Assembly: GCA_028023455.1 (NCBI GenBank)
Contig: JAQFVV010006231.1
Coordinates: forward strand, 5,532,036 to 5,596,035
Reading direction: 5' to 3'
From: Epiperipatus broadwayi
Lineage: Eukaryota > Onychophora > Udeonychophora > Euonychophora > Peripatidae
Length of the DNA: 64,000 bases
Part shown: positions 1 through 11,160 of the stretch, in pieces
Position numbering within the stretch: the first letter of the stretch is position 1
How the letters are laid out: every line of letters begins with the position of its first letter
The notes under the pieces: model-generated
What the model was told of the DNA's origin: nothing
Databases searched by the model: none
What the model saw: the letters and a program-made list of their open reading frames with translations, nothing else
Translations under genes and position numbers: made by a program

Positions 1-2676
1 GAGTGTGAATTGTTAATAATGGTGTAAGTAGTGTGTTCAGATATCCTTGGAGAGGAGGTGGTCTATCTGTAGGGGTAATCTTGACAGCAATTTCTAAATA
101 TGGGAATTTTTGTGCACATGTAGATATTATGTTCAATGTTTTTTGTATCCTGAAGACATGTATTGAGTGAAGGCCAAGGCCATTTTGTGAAAGGGGTTTT
201 CTTAGGCATTTTATTGATATTGAAATAATCTTTTTTTCCCAGAATAATTTTCTGCATAAGGAGTCTATTTTATTTGTAAATGCCTTGGTATAAATGATTG
301 TTGGAGTAAAATAAGAGATTTTTGTAATCACTAGCATGTTAAGCAAGGCCATTTTTGTATATATAGAGAGGTAGGCATTGGAAAGTAAATTGACAGTCTT
401 TTCCACTTTCTCTATCAAATTTTTCTGTATGAGCGATCTCATAGGTGAATGTCATAAATAAAAGTTGAACCCAAGAAATGCGCTTGGTCTACCTTTGAAA
501 ACTTTAGTAATGCTATTACCAGTGAAGATCTGCCATGCACACGATTTCTCCATATTAAATGTTAGCTTGTATTCTTTTGTAAAATTATTAAGTATCTTAA
601 GAAGTTTTGGAATTTGTTTTTGAGATGATAGAAATATTGCTATATCATCCATATATGCGATACCTGAGATGTTGTCATTGATGGTAGGCACGTAGATTCC
701 TGAAAATTCACGTAGATTCCTGAAAATTCATTTTCTATTATTTTTATAAGAGGGTTGATATAGGCAGTGAACAGTAAGGCACTGAGAGGTGAGCCTGAGG
801 AATGGACTGATGTGGTACTATTGGTGGTGAAGTTTTCCCATTTAGGGAAACATAAATCTCATGGTTTAAAAGCAAGTTAGCAAGCAAGTTTAGATATGCA
901 TTCGGAACTGAGTATTTTTGCAGTGTTTTAAGAAGAGTACTGATGGAAATCATGTCAAAAGTGGCTTCAATATCTAGTTGAATAACAACTGGACTGTATT
1001 TTTTAGTATCTCTAACAGTTTCTATAATTGTCTTGAATAGAAAGGCTGCTTGTCCTGTTGAGGATTCTTTTTTGGCAAATTGCATTTTTGATAGGTTTGG
1101 CAAAATGAATGGCTCTATTTTATCTTTTATCACTGATTCTATTATCTTTATGCCAAGGGAGCACATTGAAATTGGACGTAGGTTAGTGGTGTTTAAGATT
1201 AATTGTTTCTTTTTCATGAATGGCACAAGCATAATTTGATTTAAGCCCTGTATTTTATAGATGTCTTTAGTGAGGTAGGAGACTAGGTTAAGCATATATT
1301 GTGCAGCGATATTATCAATATGTTTGTATACAAACTTGGGAATTCCATCTATGCCAGGATGACATGAATCTGGCATCGCTTCTATTTTTTTAATGAAATC
1401 TTTTAAAGAAATTTTAAATTCATTTTCTGATCTATCTTGTAAAAAGGCCATTAGACTCGGAGAGGATACCCTCTGGAATTTTTCTCTATACAATATGTAA
1501 AGCCACTCCAACATAAAATCTCCATAGACAATTTCAGTTTGAACTTTAGTAGCTGCTGGGACTCGCACCTGGGAGAGGTGGCCTAGCGCCCATCTAATGA
1601 AGTTTCTGGTATAAATGTGTGGCTTATTTAAATATAACTTTTTCTTTTTAATGGAGATATATTCTTTAAGCTGGTTTGTTAACTCTTGATATTTCTTCTT
1701 TAAAGCCATCAGCCAGGGACGATCAAGATTTGATTGAGAAGTGCCAATAATTTTTTTATAGGTATCATCCATAAGCTTTAGTAGTTTTGTTGGGGATGTT
1801 GATGTCCTGGTAAGATGATCAATATTAAATGAAAGCAGGTTAGTAAAAGCACACCATGCTTGGACTGGATCCATTGTAATATTTTTCAACTTGTGAAGAT
1901 ATATGTATACTTCTGAAAAAATATATTCTGGTGTGCGTGATGGTAGTAGAACTCTGATGGTTCTTCCTGTATTAATTGTTGTTCTATTATCGAAATTAAC
2001 TTCCAGTGACACTAAAACAGCTGCATGATCAGAGAGGGGGGAATTCTTTAATTGAATGCATATCATGTTGTGTAATGATGGCGAATAGAAAACCAGATCT
2101 ATAAGTGATGAATGTCTACCATTGTTAAATGACACGGCCTTCTCCAGCAGAAAGTCTCTTCCACTCATCATCGGAAAGGACAGTTGATGTAACATTTGCC
2201 GGTGAAGGTCTGATATGTCATGTTGAAATCTCCCAAAATAATTGTCGGATACATAGCATTTATGAACCTAGAGTTAAGTGTTTGTATAATTCTATTTATA
2301 ATAGTGGGACCTGGGGGATATAAACAATTGCTATGTTTAAGGTAATGGCTTTATGAGTAAATGTAATTATCAGCAAGTGCGCATCAATATGTAGGATTTT
2401 GAAAGAACTAAATGAGCAGGCTTTATCAATGATAATGCCTGTACCCGCTGATGGAGTGTGAGATGTGTTTGAGAAGGCTGTATAGCCCTTGGAATTTAGC
2501 TTGTCTGTAGGGTTGATTAGTGAGCCACTGTAGATTTTTGTTTCGATAATGCCCATTATCTGCGGTTTAACAATGTCATACCATTTAGCGAGGAGGTCAA
2601 TTTTTTGTGGGGAGTTTAACCCTCTAACATTAAAAACTCCTATTTTAATATCCATTATTTGTATGTGTGTGCGCAT
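1..2676 (-). pseudogene. LINE-A ORF2: endonuclease-reverse transcriptase, frameshifted
   Basis: The N-terminus at 2676-2300 reads as an APE endonuclease: the NVRGL motif comes soon after the start, and an ETK motif carries the expected catalytic Glu. After a frameshift near 2300 the motif GDFN is read at about 2222-2233. The 2195-744 segment continues with the end of the nuclease (LIDLVFYS, then LSDHAAV, the SDH motif) and the RT palm (PGIDGIP, LRPISMCS, and LDIEATFD as motif A). Motif C is YMDD at about 644-655, in the short open stretch 691-452. Downstream, 450-260 reads open with KLFWEKK, and 190-1 reads GLGLHSI-type sequence typical of a LINE post-RT region. The frame breaks at 689-728 (a tandem duplication), near 450, near 200 and near 2300. 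The gene is clearly dead but most catalytic motifs remain legible. Confidence 0.9.
689..728. repeat. 20-bp tandem duplication that shifts the LINE-A RT frame
   Basis: A 20-base unit starting CACGTAGATTCC occurs twice in direct succession (689-708 and 709-728). It lies between RT motif A and the YMDD motif. Adding 20 bases shifts the frame, which explains why the motif C segment reads in a different frame from 744-2195. Confidence 0.9.
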
Positions 2677-2786
2677 ATATATCAGAATCTAAGCCTAGCA
2701 TAGGAAAGTTTTATTCTAAAATAAAGTTAAATATTTTAATAAGGAAATCTGTAGTATATTTTAATGGATCAATAAATATGCATTGT

Positions 2787-4275
2787 TCAATTATTGTCTG
2801 TAGATTTGAGAGAAATATCATTGGATCTCATTTTCCTGTCTGTGAATGGGTTTTCAATTGAAGCTTTATTTATGTTTGTAATACTATCAGTTTCCTCTTC
2901 CATTGGACTATTTTCTGATGAGTATGTGGCAATTGGAGAGGCATTGTAACTTTGCGTGATGTTAGCTTTTTTTCTAGAGACTGGAGGAGGGGAATCATTA
3001 TCACTACTTTCACATTCTAGAGCCATTAGTTTCTTGGGATTATTACCTGATTTTTTTTTAGGTGGCCGACCTGGTTTTCTAGTGATTTGTGAAGTTTCTA
3101 GAATTTGTGGGGACGGTAACACTGCAAGCGATTCCATTATTTCGAAAGATGTTTTATTAAGAGGGGGTGAGATTTCCGGATTAGGAGAGGAGGAAACTTC
3201 AATGCTATTGGACCCTGTAGTATGTAGAATCACCTTTCCACTATTGCTAATGTCAATATCATTTTTTCCCCTCAATATTATGGTCTGTCGATTGCACATC
3301 TTCATCTACAGTCTCTTCTTGTTTACTATGAAAGTCTTCTTTTGGGCATTGATGTAAGGGGGATGCACTCATATTACAATTATTACAATATAAAGCCGGA
3401 CAGTTGCTAATAAGATGACCGCGTTCTTTGCAATGAAAGCATTGCGGTTTTAGACCGTTTATAACAAGAAATAATGTCGCTTCTTCATCTGCAACTTGTG
3501 TTGGAATATTTTCGGGATTAATGTTCTCTCCCAGTTTTACTTTAAATCTATAATTGTTACTAAATATTGGGATGGGTGTATTTTTAATCTGTAAAGACTG
3601 AAAATCTATCACCTGCCCGAATGGTTTCATAAGTTTAATGAAATCTGTTTCTGAGTAACCTAGGTAAGTTTTTTTAATTAAACCAGTAATAAAGTTTTCT
3701 CTGTTTGGATTGACTACAACTAATGCATATTGCCCCAGAGTTTTCATTTCTTGTCAGAACAATTCTTTGCTTTCTTCGTTTACAAATTCAGTAGCCAGAT
3801 AACGCGGATTCGGATGATCTCCCACACGAACTATTAAATTCCATAGGTTTTTATTATTTATCTCTTCAAATAGAAGCTCCTTAGGGAATCTATAAAGCGA
3901 ACAGTTTCTATCTGTAATTGCTATGACAATGGAGCGTTCAGTGAAAAAACGTTTAAATGAATTGAAGAGTTCCCTAGGGATGGTCTGGTTAAACACTTCA
4001 AATATTTTTTTAAGGCTATCATTAGACCAAGGCTCTTTTATTGCGTTAATGTAGGTTTCAGTGGTTTTTGGGATAAGATCTAGTTTCATCAGATCTCCTG
4101 CTGTAGAACGGTGAAATCTAGGCGCTAGCTGCGTTTTCCTTGAGAAAAACAATCGCGTATTATTTTCACTTTTTTTTATAATCATTGATGGTAATTTTGC
4201 AACTTGTGCATAAGAACTTTTAAACATGTCTGAGCTGGCAGACATCATGGCTGGATGTTGGACATCTAAGTCCAT
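2787..4275 (-). pseudogene. LINE-A ORF1: gag-like nucleic-acid binding protein, broken
   Basis: The product resembles a LINE ORF1/gag protein that would coat the element RNA. It starts at ATG 4275 (MDLDVQHPAMM). Reading is open to a single in-frame TGA at 3751-3753, and the same frame continues from 3747. A C-x2-C-x4-H-x4-C zinc knuckle (CFHCKERGHLISNC) follows, then a second Cys/His cluster. At an A-rich run near 3265 the frame shifts to the one open to 2787, which is Ser/Pro/acid rich and contains RKPGRPPKKK, resembling an AT-hook. Repairing one stop and one frameshift would give roughly 495 residues. A retroviral gag is unlikely because no protease or LTR is seen. Confidence 0.82.
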
Positions 4276-4440
4276 TATACAATCAATCTGTGTTGCCTTT
4301 TTGTATTTCTCTTCTTTTTTTAATTAATCTATTAGTTTTCTATTTTATAGTTATTAGAGATATAAAACTCTTACCTGTAATCGGTATATTTTATATTTTA
4401 ATAAATTGAGGAGCACAATCTGAACGAGTGGTAAGCTAGA
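4276..4440 (-). other. Putative 5' UTR of LINE-A copy 1
   Basis: The stretch between the ORF1 start and the microsatellite has no ORF. Its outer part (about 4400-4450) is less AT-rich, with gaggcgacctctgg. I take the microsatellite border as the approximate 5' end, but no target-site duplication could be identified because the 3' end is not in the window. Confidence 0.4.
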
Positions 4441-4461
4441 GGCGACCTCTGGTGCTATATT

Positions 4462-4590
4462 GTATTATTATTATTATTATATATATTATTATTATTATTA
4501 ATAATGATAATGATGATAATGATGATGACAATGACGATAATGATAATAATAATAATAACAACAACAGCAGCAACAGCAACAACAACAAAA
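4462..4590. repeat. Compound trinucleotide microsatellite
   Basis: Runs of TTA/ATT change to AATGATG/GATAAT-type units and then to AAC/AGC units. The low-complexity peptide it encodes (I, then D/N, then N/S runs) is a by-product and not a gene. It abuts the 5' end of LINE-A copy 1. Confidence 0.95.
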
Positions 4591-4859
4591 TCATCAGCCT
4601 CAATCTCAAAAAACATCATAACATCCTGAATCTAAGCCAACTTTCTTTCATAGTTAATATCTGTATATTTTAATGTTCTCAGATTTTTAATAATTGAAGG
4701 CAACTACATACTTTGGCCATGATTGTTATAGAATCAACAACACATCACATGATTATATCTTACACAATATTTTTTAGTAGCAAATTCTAATTCTTCTACT
4801 CCAGTGTGTTTTTTCTAAAGTAATCTTGGGTTCAAAATATTTTGAATTTCAGAACTTGT

Positions 4860-5062
4860 ACTCTTGAAAAAACAAATAAAAGATAGTTGCTGGAAGAAAA
4901 ATGTATTAGATTTCAAAAATCCAGATGCATTTGATCCAGATACAAAATTCTTCATTGACAAAAACCATAAGCCAGAAACTAGTTTGAATATATGGATAAA
5001 CACAACTCTGAATAGAGATTTAATAAGCCTTACCATCATGTGTCTTTTGCTCAAGCATTGAC
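4860..5062 (+). repeat. Dispersed repeat R1 (copy 1)
   Basis: About 170 bases align by eye with 41535-41700. Shared landmarks in order are gttgctgga, agatgca, gatccaga/gatccaag, cttcattgac/cttcactgac, and a well-kept block ending aagccagaaacta. The 65-codon open frame here is not kept in the other copy, so I regard it as chance. It may be the body of a SINE or a non-autonomous DNA element; no A or B box is clear. Confidence 0.65.
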
Positions 5063-7237
5063 TAGAGTGTCAGGATTTGGATAGAAGAAATAAAATTTGG
5101 TAATGACAACTATTGTATTAATTGAAGTCTTTGATGTTTTGATAGTTTTATAACTTAGAATAACTATCATTAATTATAGTCTTATTGCAATGCAATACAA
5201 TATATATTTAAAAAAAAGTTTTTTAAATTAGTTTTTATAAAAGTCAAAATACAAAATTATACAGTTACATATAAAGACAAACAATTAGCATAAAGATTCT
5301 CTCAAATAGGAAAAAGAGTAAGTTTGTGCCCTAGTAAGTTCTGTTCTTCAAATTGACTTCATCAGCTCAATCATAATCTTCATTATCATAGCTTTTTCTA
5401 AGTCTAGTTGAAATGAATTCTGCTGCAATGCAAAATGAATGAGATGGAAAAAAATGGAAGTTGTCAAGATTAGATATGCCGCATATCAGTTTTAAGCAAC
5501 TAATCATCTATGATTTAGCACAATGGTAGACTGGCAGACTGAAGGGCAAAAGATTTTTAGATTCCCAGCTAAATCAAGTTTAAAAAAAAAATTCAGTTTA
5601 GTTAACTGAATGGAATTATTGCATTCAACCTATTACTCGGATGCTCAGACATCACATAAAACCTCTCAAGCAACTAACCATACATATTTAGCTAATTAAA
5701 ACATATTGAATCATTTTTGATTTAAAATCTATCTTAAATTTAAATATTAGTATAGAATATTTTAGATCTTATAGTTTCAAATATGCTCACACATTCCCAT
5801 TTGGAACTGAGCCATTGAATTACATAAAGCAGATATTATGTAATATACTTAAAGATGAACTCACTAAGTGGTAGAGACTTCGCATATTATTTGTATAGGA
5901 CATTTAATAGGTTCATCTGTAAAAATATATTACAAACTATTTTGATGTAAATTTTTAATATTACATAATAATTGCATAATTTAAATACATTAATTAAATA
6001 GTGTAATGAATCTAGTGAAAATTGATAAATACCAAATCTGATTAAGAGAAAATTGGTAATCAGTCAACTTTCTTAGTAGTAGTTGTTATTATACTATTAT
6101 TATTAATACTACCGGTATTAATACTACAAATATTATAGAAAAGAGTTCTATTATGTTGTGTTATGCCATATACATATATATGTTTTTGCATAGAATTGTT
6201 TTTTTTCCCACCCCTTCATATATTATTTAAAATAATTATATATAAAAGGATGTGAGTTTTCTTTAGCAAAACTGTATCTAAATGTAAAATAAATGAACTA
6301 AATTCCTTTTTAGAATTTATTCTATTTGCAAAATTAAAAATAACCTTCAAAACAGAAAATTATATTAACAGGAAATCTCGTGTAGATGGGAGAAATAGTT
6401 GCTTAGCAACAGTGTGATGCTGAAGCTCCCTACGTATATCAATATCAGATCAATTAATAGGTTTTGAGAAAGTTAATGTTAGTCAGGAAATTCACTTTAA
6501 CCTTTATTAGACTTTACACTTGGAAGATTAAGTGAACAGGAACAGATCATAATTATGTAGAAATCCTTTGAATTACTGTACAATGACTGTCATTAATTCT
6601 TATAAATATTTCCTGTTTATGTAAATTAATAGCACTATATAAATGTTTTAGTGCAAATTTTTACTCCTACAAGCATATGCTTGTTTTAACAATTAAAATT
6701 GATATTTACAAACATATATATAATAATAAATGTGTATGGATTGTATGATATATCTGTATGCATTTACATTGCAAAGATCAAATTCAAAATTTAATTTCAG
6801 AATCCATGGTAGGATGTGCTTATTTTACTATTAATACAAAATAGACTAACAATTTATTATGAAACTCACACTTTTATTTATTTTAAATTGTATCATCAGA
6901 TTTCTCAATTGTGTCTATCGCCTCTAATGTATATATGTTTAGATTTGTATTAAAGTTTGTATTTTAATATTGTTAAGTATTTTTAAAAAAAACTAAGATA
7001 TTTAATTAGATAACTGTATTATAATTAAAACAATATTATGATCTCCTAATTTTGTAATTACTATACTGCTTTAAAGAACATATTGATTCTCATTGCAATA
7101 TCAACCTTAGATGAGAATGTGAGAATAATATTGAACAAATTCTAAATCTCAATTCACATCTCATTACATCTAAGTTAAAAATCTATAGTGGATTTAAAGT
7201 TTATTATTCTAGCTACACAATACTTGGTTATACATTC
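5063..7237. other. AT-rich stretch without recognised genes
   Basis: No supported ORF, splice-bounded exon or RNA gene was seen. It holds A/T runs and short fragments only. A tRNA-like B-box remnant (gattcccagct) near 5568 may be old SINE debris. Confidence 0.5.
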
Positions 7238-7396
7238 AAATATCAGCCTTTTAAGCTAATTGTGCATATGCTTTGCGAGTGTTAATAATAATGAATACTT
7301 TCTCACCAATACAAGATATAGTATTTATGCAGGAATAAAAGGAATCCTCTTATTCCTACGACTCAAGTGCTTATATGGAAATATTAACCATGGCTC
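7238..7396 (+). repeat. Solo fragment of the foldback family FB1
   Basis: This copy matches the 57.14-57.30 kb unit by eye, with shared blocks tcagccttt, attgtgcat, gagtgttaataata, caatacaagatatagtattt and aatgcttatat-type. It is a degenerate isolated piece of the family that forms the nested complex at 57.1-58.0 kb. Confidence 0.75.
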
Positions 7397-7684
7397 ATCT
7401 AAACTGAAATGATCAATAAATAAATGGAAATTGTACCTAAAAAATCAAATAAAAGAGAAAAGATATGATATAAAGTGGATTGCTTTCCTTATATATCGGA
7501 ACCTCTAATATTTAGTGTTGAAAATTTTTGATGATAGGATTATTTCTATCATCTAAATTAATTATTAAATGTCTTTAAAACAATTCAAACTTTGATCTTT
7601 ACAAATAGATTAATGTATTAATAATAACATGCAGACTGGTATTTGGCACAGTGTTTTTGAATGATATTCTTTTCTCTTCTTCAG

Positions 7685-7790
7685 ATGTTGTTTGCCTAAC
7701 CAGTGAGTGTGCTAGCAGGAAACCAGTTTTAAGTTTAATTTTTATGCTAGTACTGTGCTATTATGAACAGTTTAATGTATTTGAAAAGTT
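7685..7790 (-). repeat. Degenerate SINE fragment, same family as 30.8 kb
   Basis: On the minus strand, ctagcac..cactggttaggcaaacaacatctgaa aligns with the 30.8 kb element. The tRNA-like head is too decayed to call here. Confidence 0.5.
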
Positions 7791-9069
7791 TAAATAGAGT
7801 GAATTTTTCTGAAGACATTCAACAATTCTACATTTGGAAATAGTTCAATATATAATTTAAAGTGAACTTATAATATGATTATATTTATTAGATAGAAGTT
7901 AAGTTATTGTAGCAACAGTGTTGATTAGTTCTACATATGACAAACAAATTAATCACAAATTAACATTTATATAAGTTGGGGATTCCAGAAACCTGAATTT
8001 AAATACATCTATTTCAGCAACAATTTTAAATAAAGACAGATTGAATGTAACATATGTTTTTGTATTAGTAATCGAGTTTATAGTTTATTATAATCATATG
8101 TGAATCTGTAATTATTATTTTTTTTATAATAGTTAAATATATTTTTCATACATAAAAAATTCAACAAAATTGTTCTCTCCCCTTTTTCTTTTTAAAAACA
8201 TGATTCCACCATTTCATCTATTTCCTTGCAGTTATTATCAAGGATTTACAAATGTTCATTATTATTATTTAGTATATATTTTTAAATTCATATTTCTTTG
8301 ATATATATATTCATTATATACATTCCCCTATTCATTATTATTTTATATTTTTATATATTATTTTAAACCAATTTTTTATTACATTTAAGGGAATGAAACC
8401 TTTATATATTACTCTTTATAATAAATACTTTTAATCAACATCATTTAACAATTTGTTCTATTTAAAACTGGTTTGTCTTATATAATTTGAAATTTTTTAA
8501 TATGCTTGTATAATCCTGTAACTGGAAGTTTGCCAGTGTTTTTTTTTAATTCTCACTTTTCAGGGGTCTCCAATATGGCTGACTAGAAACTGTTATATTT
8601 TAATATTTCCTTTTTTTTAATATTATAAAACTTCAAGAAATTACACCAAATTATGAGAATTGATTGCAATTAAAATATATTTAATATAATTTAAAATGCA
8701 TTAAACAAAATAAAAAATGTGGGGAATTAAAGTAACAAATGTGGGTTATTCATATCAGCACATGGAAATCTCTAATAACCTGCAGCATTGCCACAAATGC
8801 ATCTTCATGCAGTTATTGTCGCACAAATTCCACTAAATAGAAATCTGTGTTGTCATGCAGTTCACTAGTTCATATTTTTCTGTCAATGGAAGACCCCAAA
8901 TTTTAATCATTTTGGAAAATTTTACAAAAAAAAAAGAAAAAGAAATAATAAACATGCTCACTGATAATCTTATGCCAAACATAAAAAAAAGCATGACAAT
9001 GTTCACAAGGTGTTAATGTTTCCATGTTATAATCTATATAAAAAAATACAATTAATTAAATCTTGTGAA
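7791..9069. other. AT-rich stretch without recognised genes
   Basis: Only A/T-rich sequence and short homopolymers were seen. Confidence 0.5.
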
Positions 9070-9151
9070 TAGAATTTATAAGAGATTTATTAATATTTTT
9101 TAACTTAACAGGAATTTATAATGGATTTTCTAATATTTTTTAAACTTAATA
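9070..9151. repeat. Tandem duplication of about 42 bp
   Basis: Two adjacent units begin gaatttataa and contain taatatttttta, with a few substitutions between them. Confidence 0.75.
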
Positions 9152-9274
9152 AGTAACACATTCTATAAAATAATTTTGGAAAAAAAAAAGTATAAACAAA
9201 TACTCCTCTCTGAAAAGTAATAATTAAAAAAAACCCTGGCAGGCTTCCAGTTATGAGATTATAATTAAGAATCC

Positions 9275-9292
9275 AACCCTAACCCTAACCCT
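9275..9292 (+). repeat. Interstitial telomere-type repeat, (CCCTAA)3
   Basis: AACCCTAACCCTAACCCT is visible. This is the reverse complement of TTAGGG, the telomere unit of most non-arthropod metazoans. It sits about 40 bp left of the complex repeat array at 9.33 kb. Confidence 0.85.
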
Positions 9293-9330
9293 TATCATTT
9301 AAATGCTGATTCAATTTGGTTTTTAAGTAT

Positions 9331-10530
9331 ATTAATAATTTTTATTAGTCATTCATTAGACTAGAGATTATCCAGTAATGAATAATATTTCTGTAGTGAA
9401 ATTTTCACTATACCACTCTCATGTAACATAGCGAACTGGTTTCTATCTATTTTTAACATCTTGTGGAGGGGGTAGTCATAAACACCACCTCATGTAAGAT
9501 AGCAAACTGGTTTTTATCTACTTTTAACACCTTGTGGAGGGGGTAGTCATAAACATATAAAACCAAAGACATGAAAAAGATCTATGATCTCCAAGATGCA
9601 CATTTCATGCTGAACTAGTACCCATCTGTTGACCCACACCACAATCGCTTACACATAAAGATAGCAAATTATTACAATTTAATTGATACATCAAATATTC
9701 TGCCCTCATAACTTTGATACAAATGACTTAATGAAAGTATATTAATAATTTTTCTTAACAATTCATTAGACTAGAAATTATCTGATAATGAATAATATTT
9801 CTATAGTGAAATTGGTAGGGATTGATTTCCATCCACTTTTAACACATTATGGAGGTATGTAATTTTAAACATATGACCAAAACTATGATCGCCAAGAGGC
9901 ACATTTCATGCTGAACCAACACTCATCAGTTGGCACCAGACCACAATCTCTTACACCTATTTTTATCATTGTTCAGTATATATATATATAAGAAATTACT
10001 ACAATTTAATTGATAAGTGTCAAATGTGTCTTGCCCTCATAACTTTGATATAAATCACTTTATGAGAGTATATTAATAATTTTAATTACTCATTAATTAA
10101 ACTAGAGATTCTCCAATAATGGATAATATTTCTGTAGTTTAATTTTCACTACACCACTCTTATGTAAGATGGGGACTAGTTTCTATCTGCTTTTAACACC
10201 TATATACTTTCATTAAGTGATTTGTATCAAAGTTATGAGGGCAGCACCTTTGACACATCAATTAAACTGTAGTAATTTGCTCTCTCTCTATGTATATATA
10301 CTGAACAATGATAAAGATATGTGTAAGAGATTCTGGTCTGGGACTACTGATAAGTGTTGGTCCAGCATGAAATGTGCTTTTTGGATATTGTAGATCTTTT
10401 CAACATGTCTTTGATCATATGTTTATAGTTACATCCCTTAACAAAATGTTAAAAGCAGATAGAAAACAATCCCTATCTTGCTTGAGAATGGTATAGAGAA
10501 AATTACACTATAGAAATATTATTCATTATT
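9331..10530. repeat. Tandem-plus-inverted array of repeat family R2
   Basis: Two direct units (about 9331-9740 and 9742-10070) and a partial third (10072-10200) share ttaataattttt, attcattagactaga and a core catttcatgctgaac..catcagttgg..caca..acaatc.cttacac. From 10201 the same sequence runs inverted to about 10530, ending in the reverse complement of the unit start. The first unit has an internal direct duplication of about 69 bp (9418-9486 and 9487-9553), marked by cttgtggagggggtagtcat. Relatives of the core occur at 23.1, 50.0 and 51.5 kb. No coding capacity was seen. Confidence 0.85.
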
Positions 10531-10539
10531 AGTTTTTAG

Positions 10540-11160
10540 TTTATTTTTTGTTATGGCAATATATGATACATTCTTATTATCTTTTTTACAATCTAAACAT
10601 TTAATTATATAAATTTCATTAATATTTTTAACATTTTTTTTGTATTAATCAAATCACCTAGATTAATTTATCTCTTTGTGTAGTGGTTTATTTACTTTCC
10701 TTTTTATATTTTTTGATAATATTCTTTATTATACTTTTTATTAAAGAAAGTACTTTTTGTTAAACTGAAACTACTATACATTCCATTATGGATATCCTTT
10801 TTTAAAAAACTTCTTTTAATATTTGTTATACTTCTTTTACCACACAATTTATTAATCAGTTTTATAGGATAATCATTTTTTATTGTTTCAATCTTTATAT
10901 TATCAATTTCTTCTTTAAATATTTTTTTTCTCAGATTATAAATTAATTTCTTAATTATTCTATTATTAATAATGTTTATTTTATATACATAATCTATATC
11001 AGATTTCCAATTACTTAATAGTAATTAATGAAATATACTTTTTCTATACTTATTTTGATATTTACTCCATAATTCTTTATTACTTTTTTAATTTTAATGT
11101 CCATGCAATTAATCAAATTATTTATTTTTCTTTCCATTTTAAATGGAATCATCTAATTTT
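10540..11160 (-). pseudogene. Probable Penelope-like element remnant (3' part)
   Basis: In three frames the minus strand yields pieces typical of the C-terminal part of Penelope-type proteins: a basic stretch with IKNDYPIKLINKL (compare the usual NGYP..li.k segment), and further on NEIYIIKCLDCKK followed by VSYIA, which resembles the C-x2-C linker and the YIG of a GIY-YIG nuclease. Frames are interrupted many times. The call rests on order and motif spacing. An alternative is another old retroelement. Confidence 0.45.

Larger units (their letters stand above)
1..4440 (-). mobile_element. Decayed APE-type non-LTR retrotransposon (LINE-A, copy 1)
   Basis: A two-ORF LINE read on the minus strand. 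ORF1 lies at 4275-2787 and ORF2 runs from about 2676 to the left edge, so the 3' end is outside the window. A putative 5' UTR lies between 4275 and about 4440 and is followed at once by a trinucleotide microsatellite. ORF1 has a zinc-knuckle region. ORF2 has an apurinic-like endonuclease followed by a reverse transcriptase. The copy is inactive: ORF1 has an in-frame TGA and a frameshift, and ORF2 has several frameshifts. The second copy at 14.5-19.1 kb adds a C-terminal zf-RVT-like Cys/His motif, which fits clades such as L1/Tx1 or R1/I. The exact clade is not resolved. Confidence 0.9.

Noticed and set aside
4452-4673. 73-codon plus-strand ORF rich in Asp and Asn
   Set aside because: It is the translation of a trinucleotide microsatellite and has no non-repetitive part.
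4815-5061. Overlapping ORFs on both strands
   Set aside because: They lie on dispersed repeat R1. The other copy at 41.5 kb does not keep either frame.
6100-6130. Short palindrome aatactaccggtattaatact
   Set aside because: Short and imperfect within AT-rich sequence, with no second copy seen.
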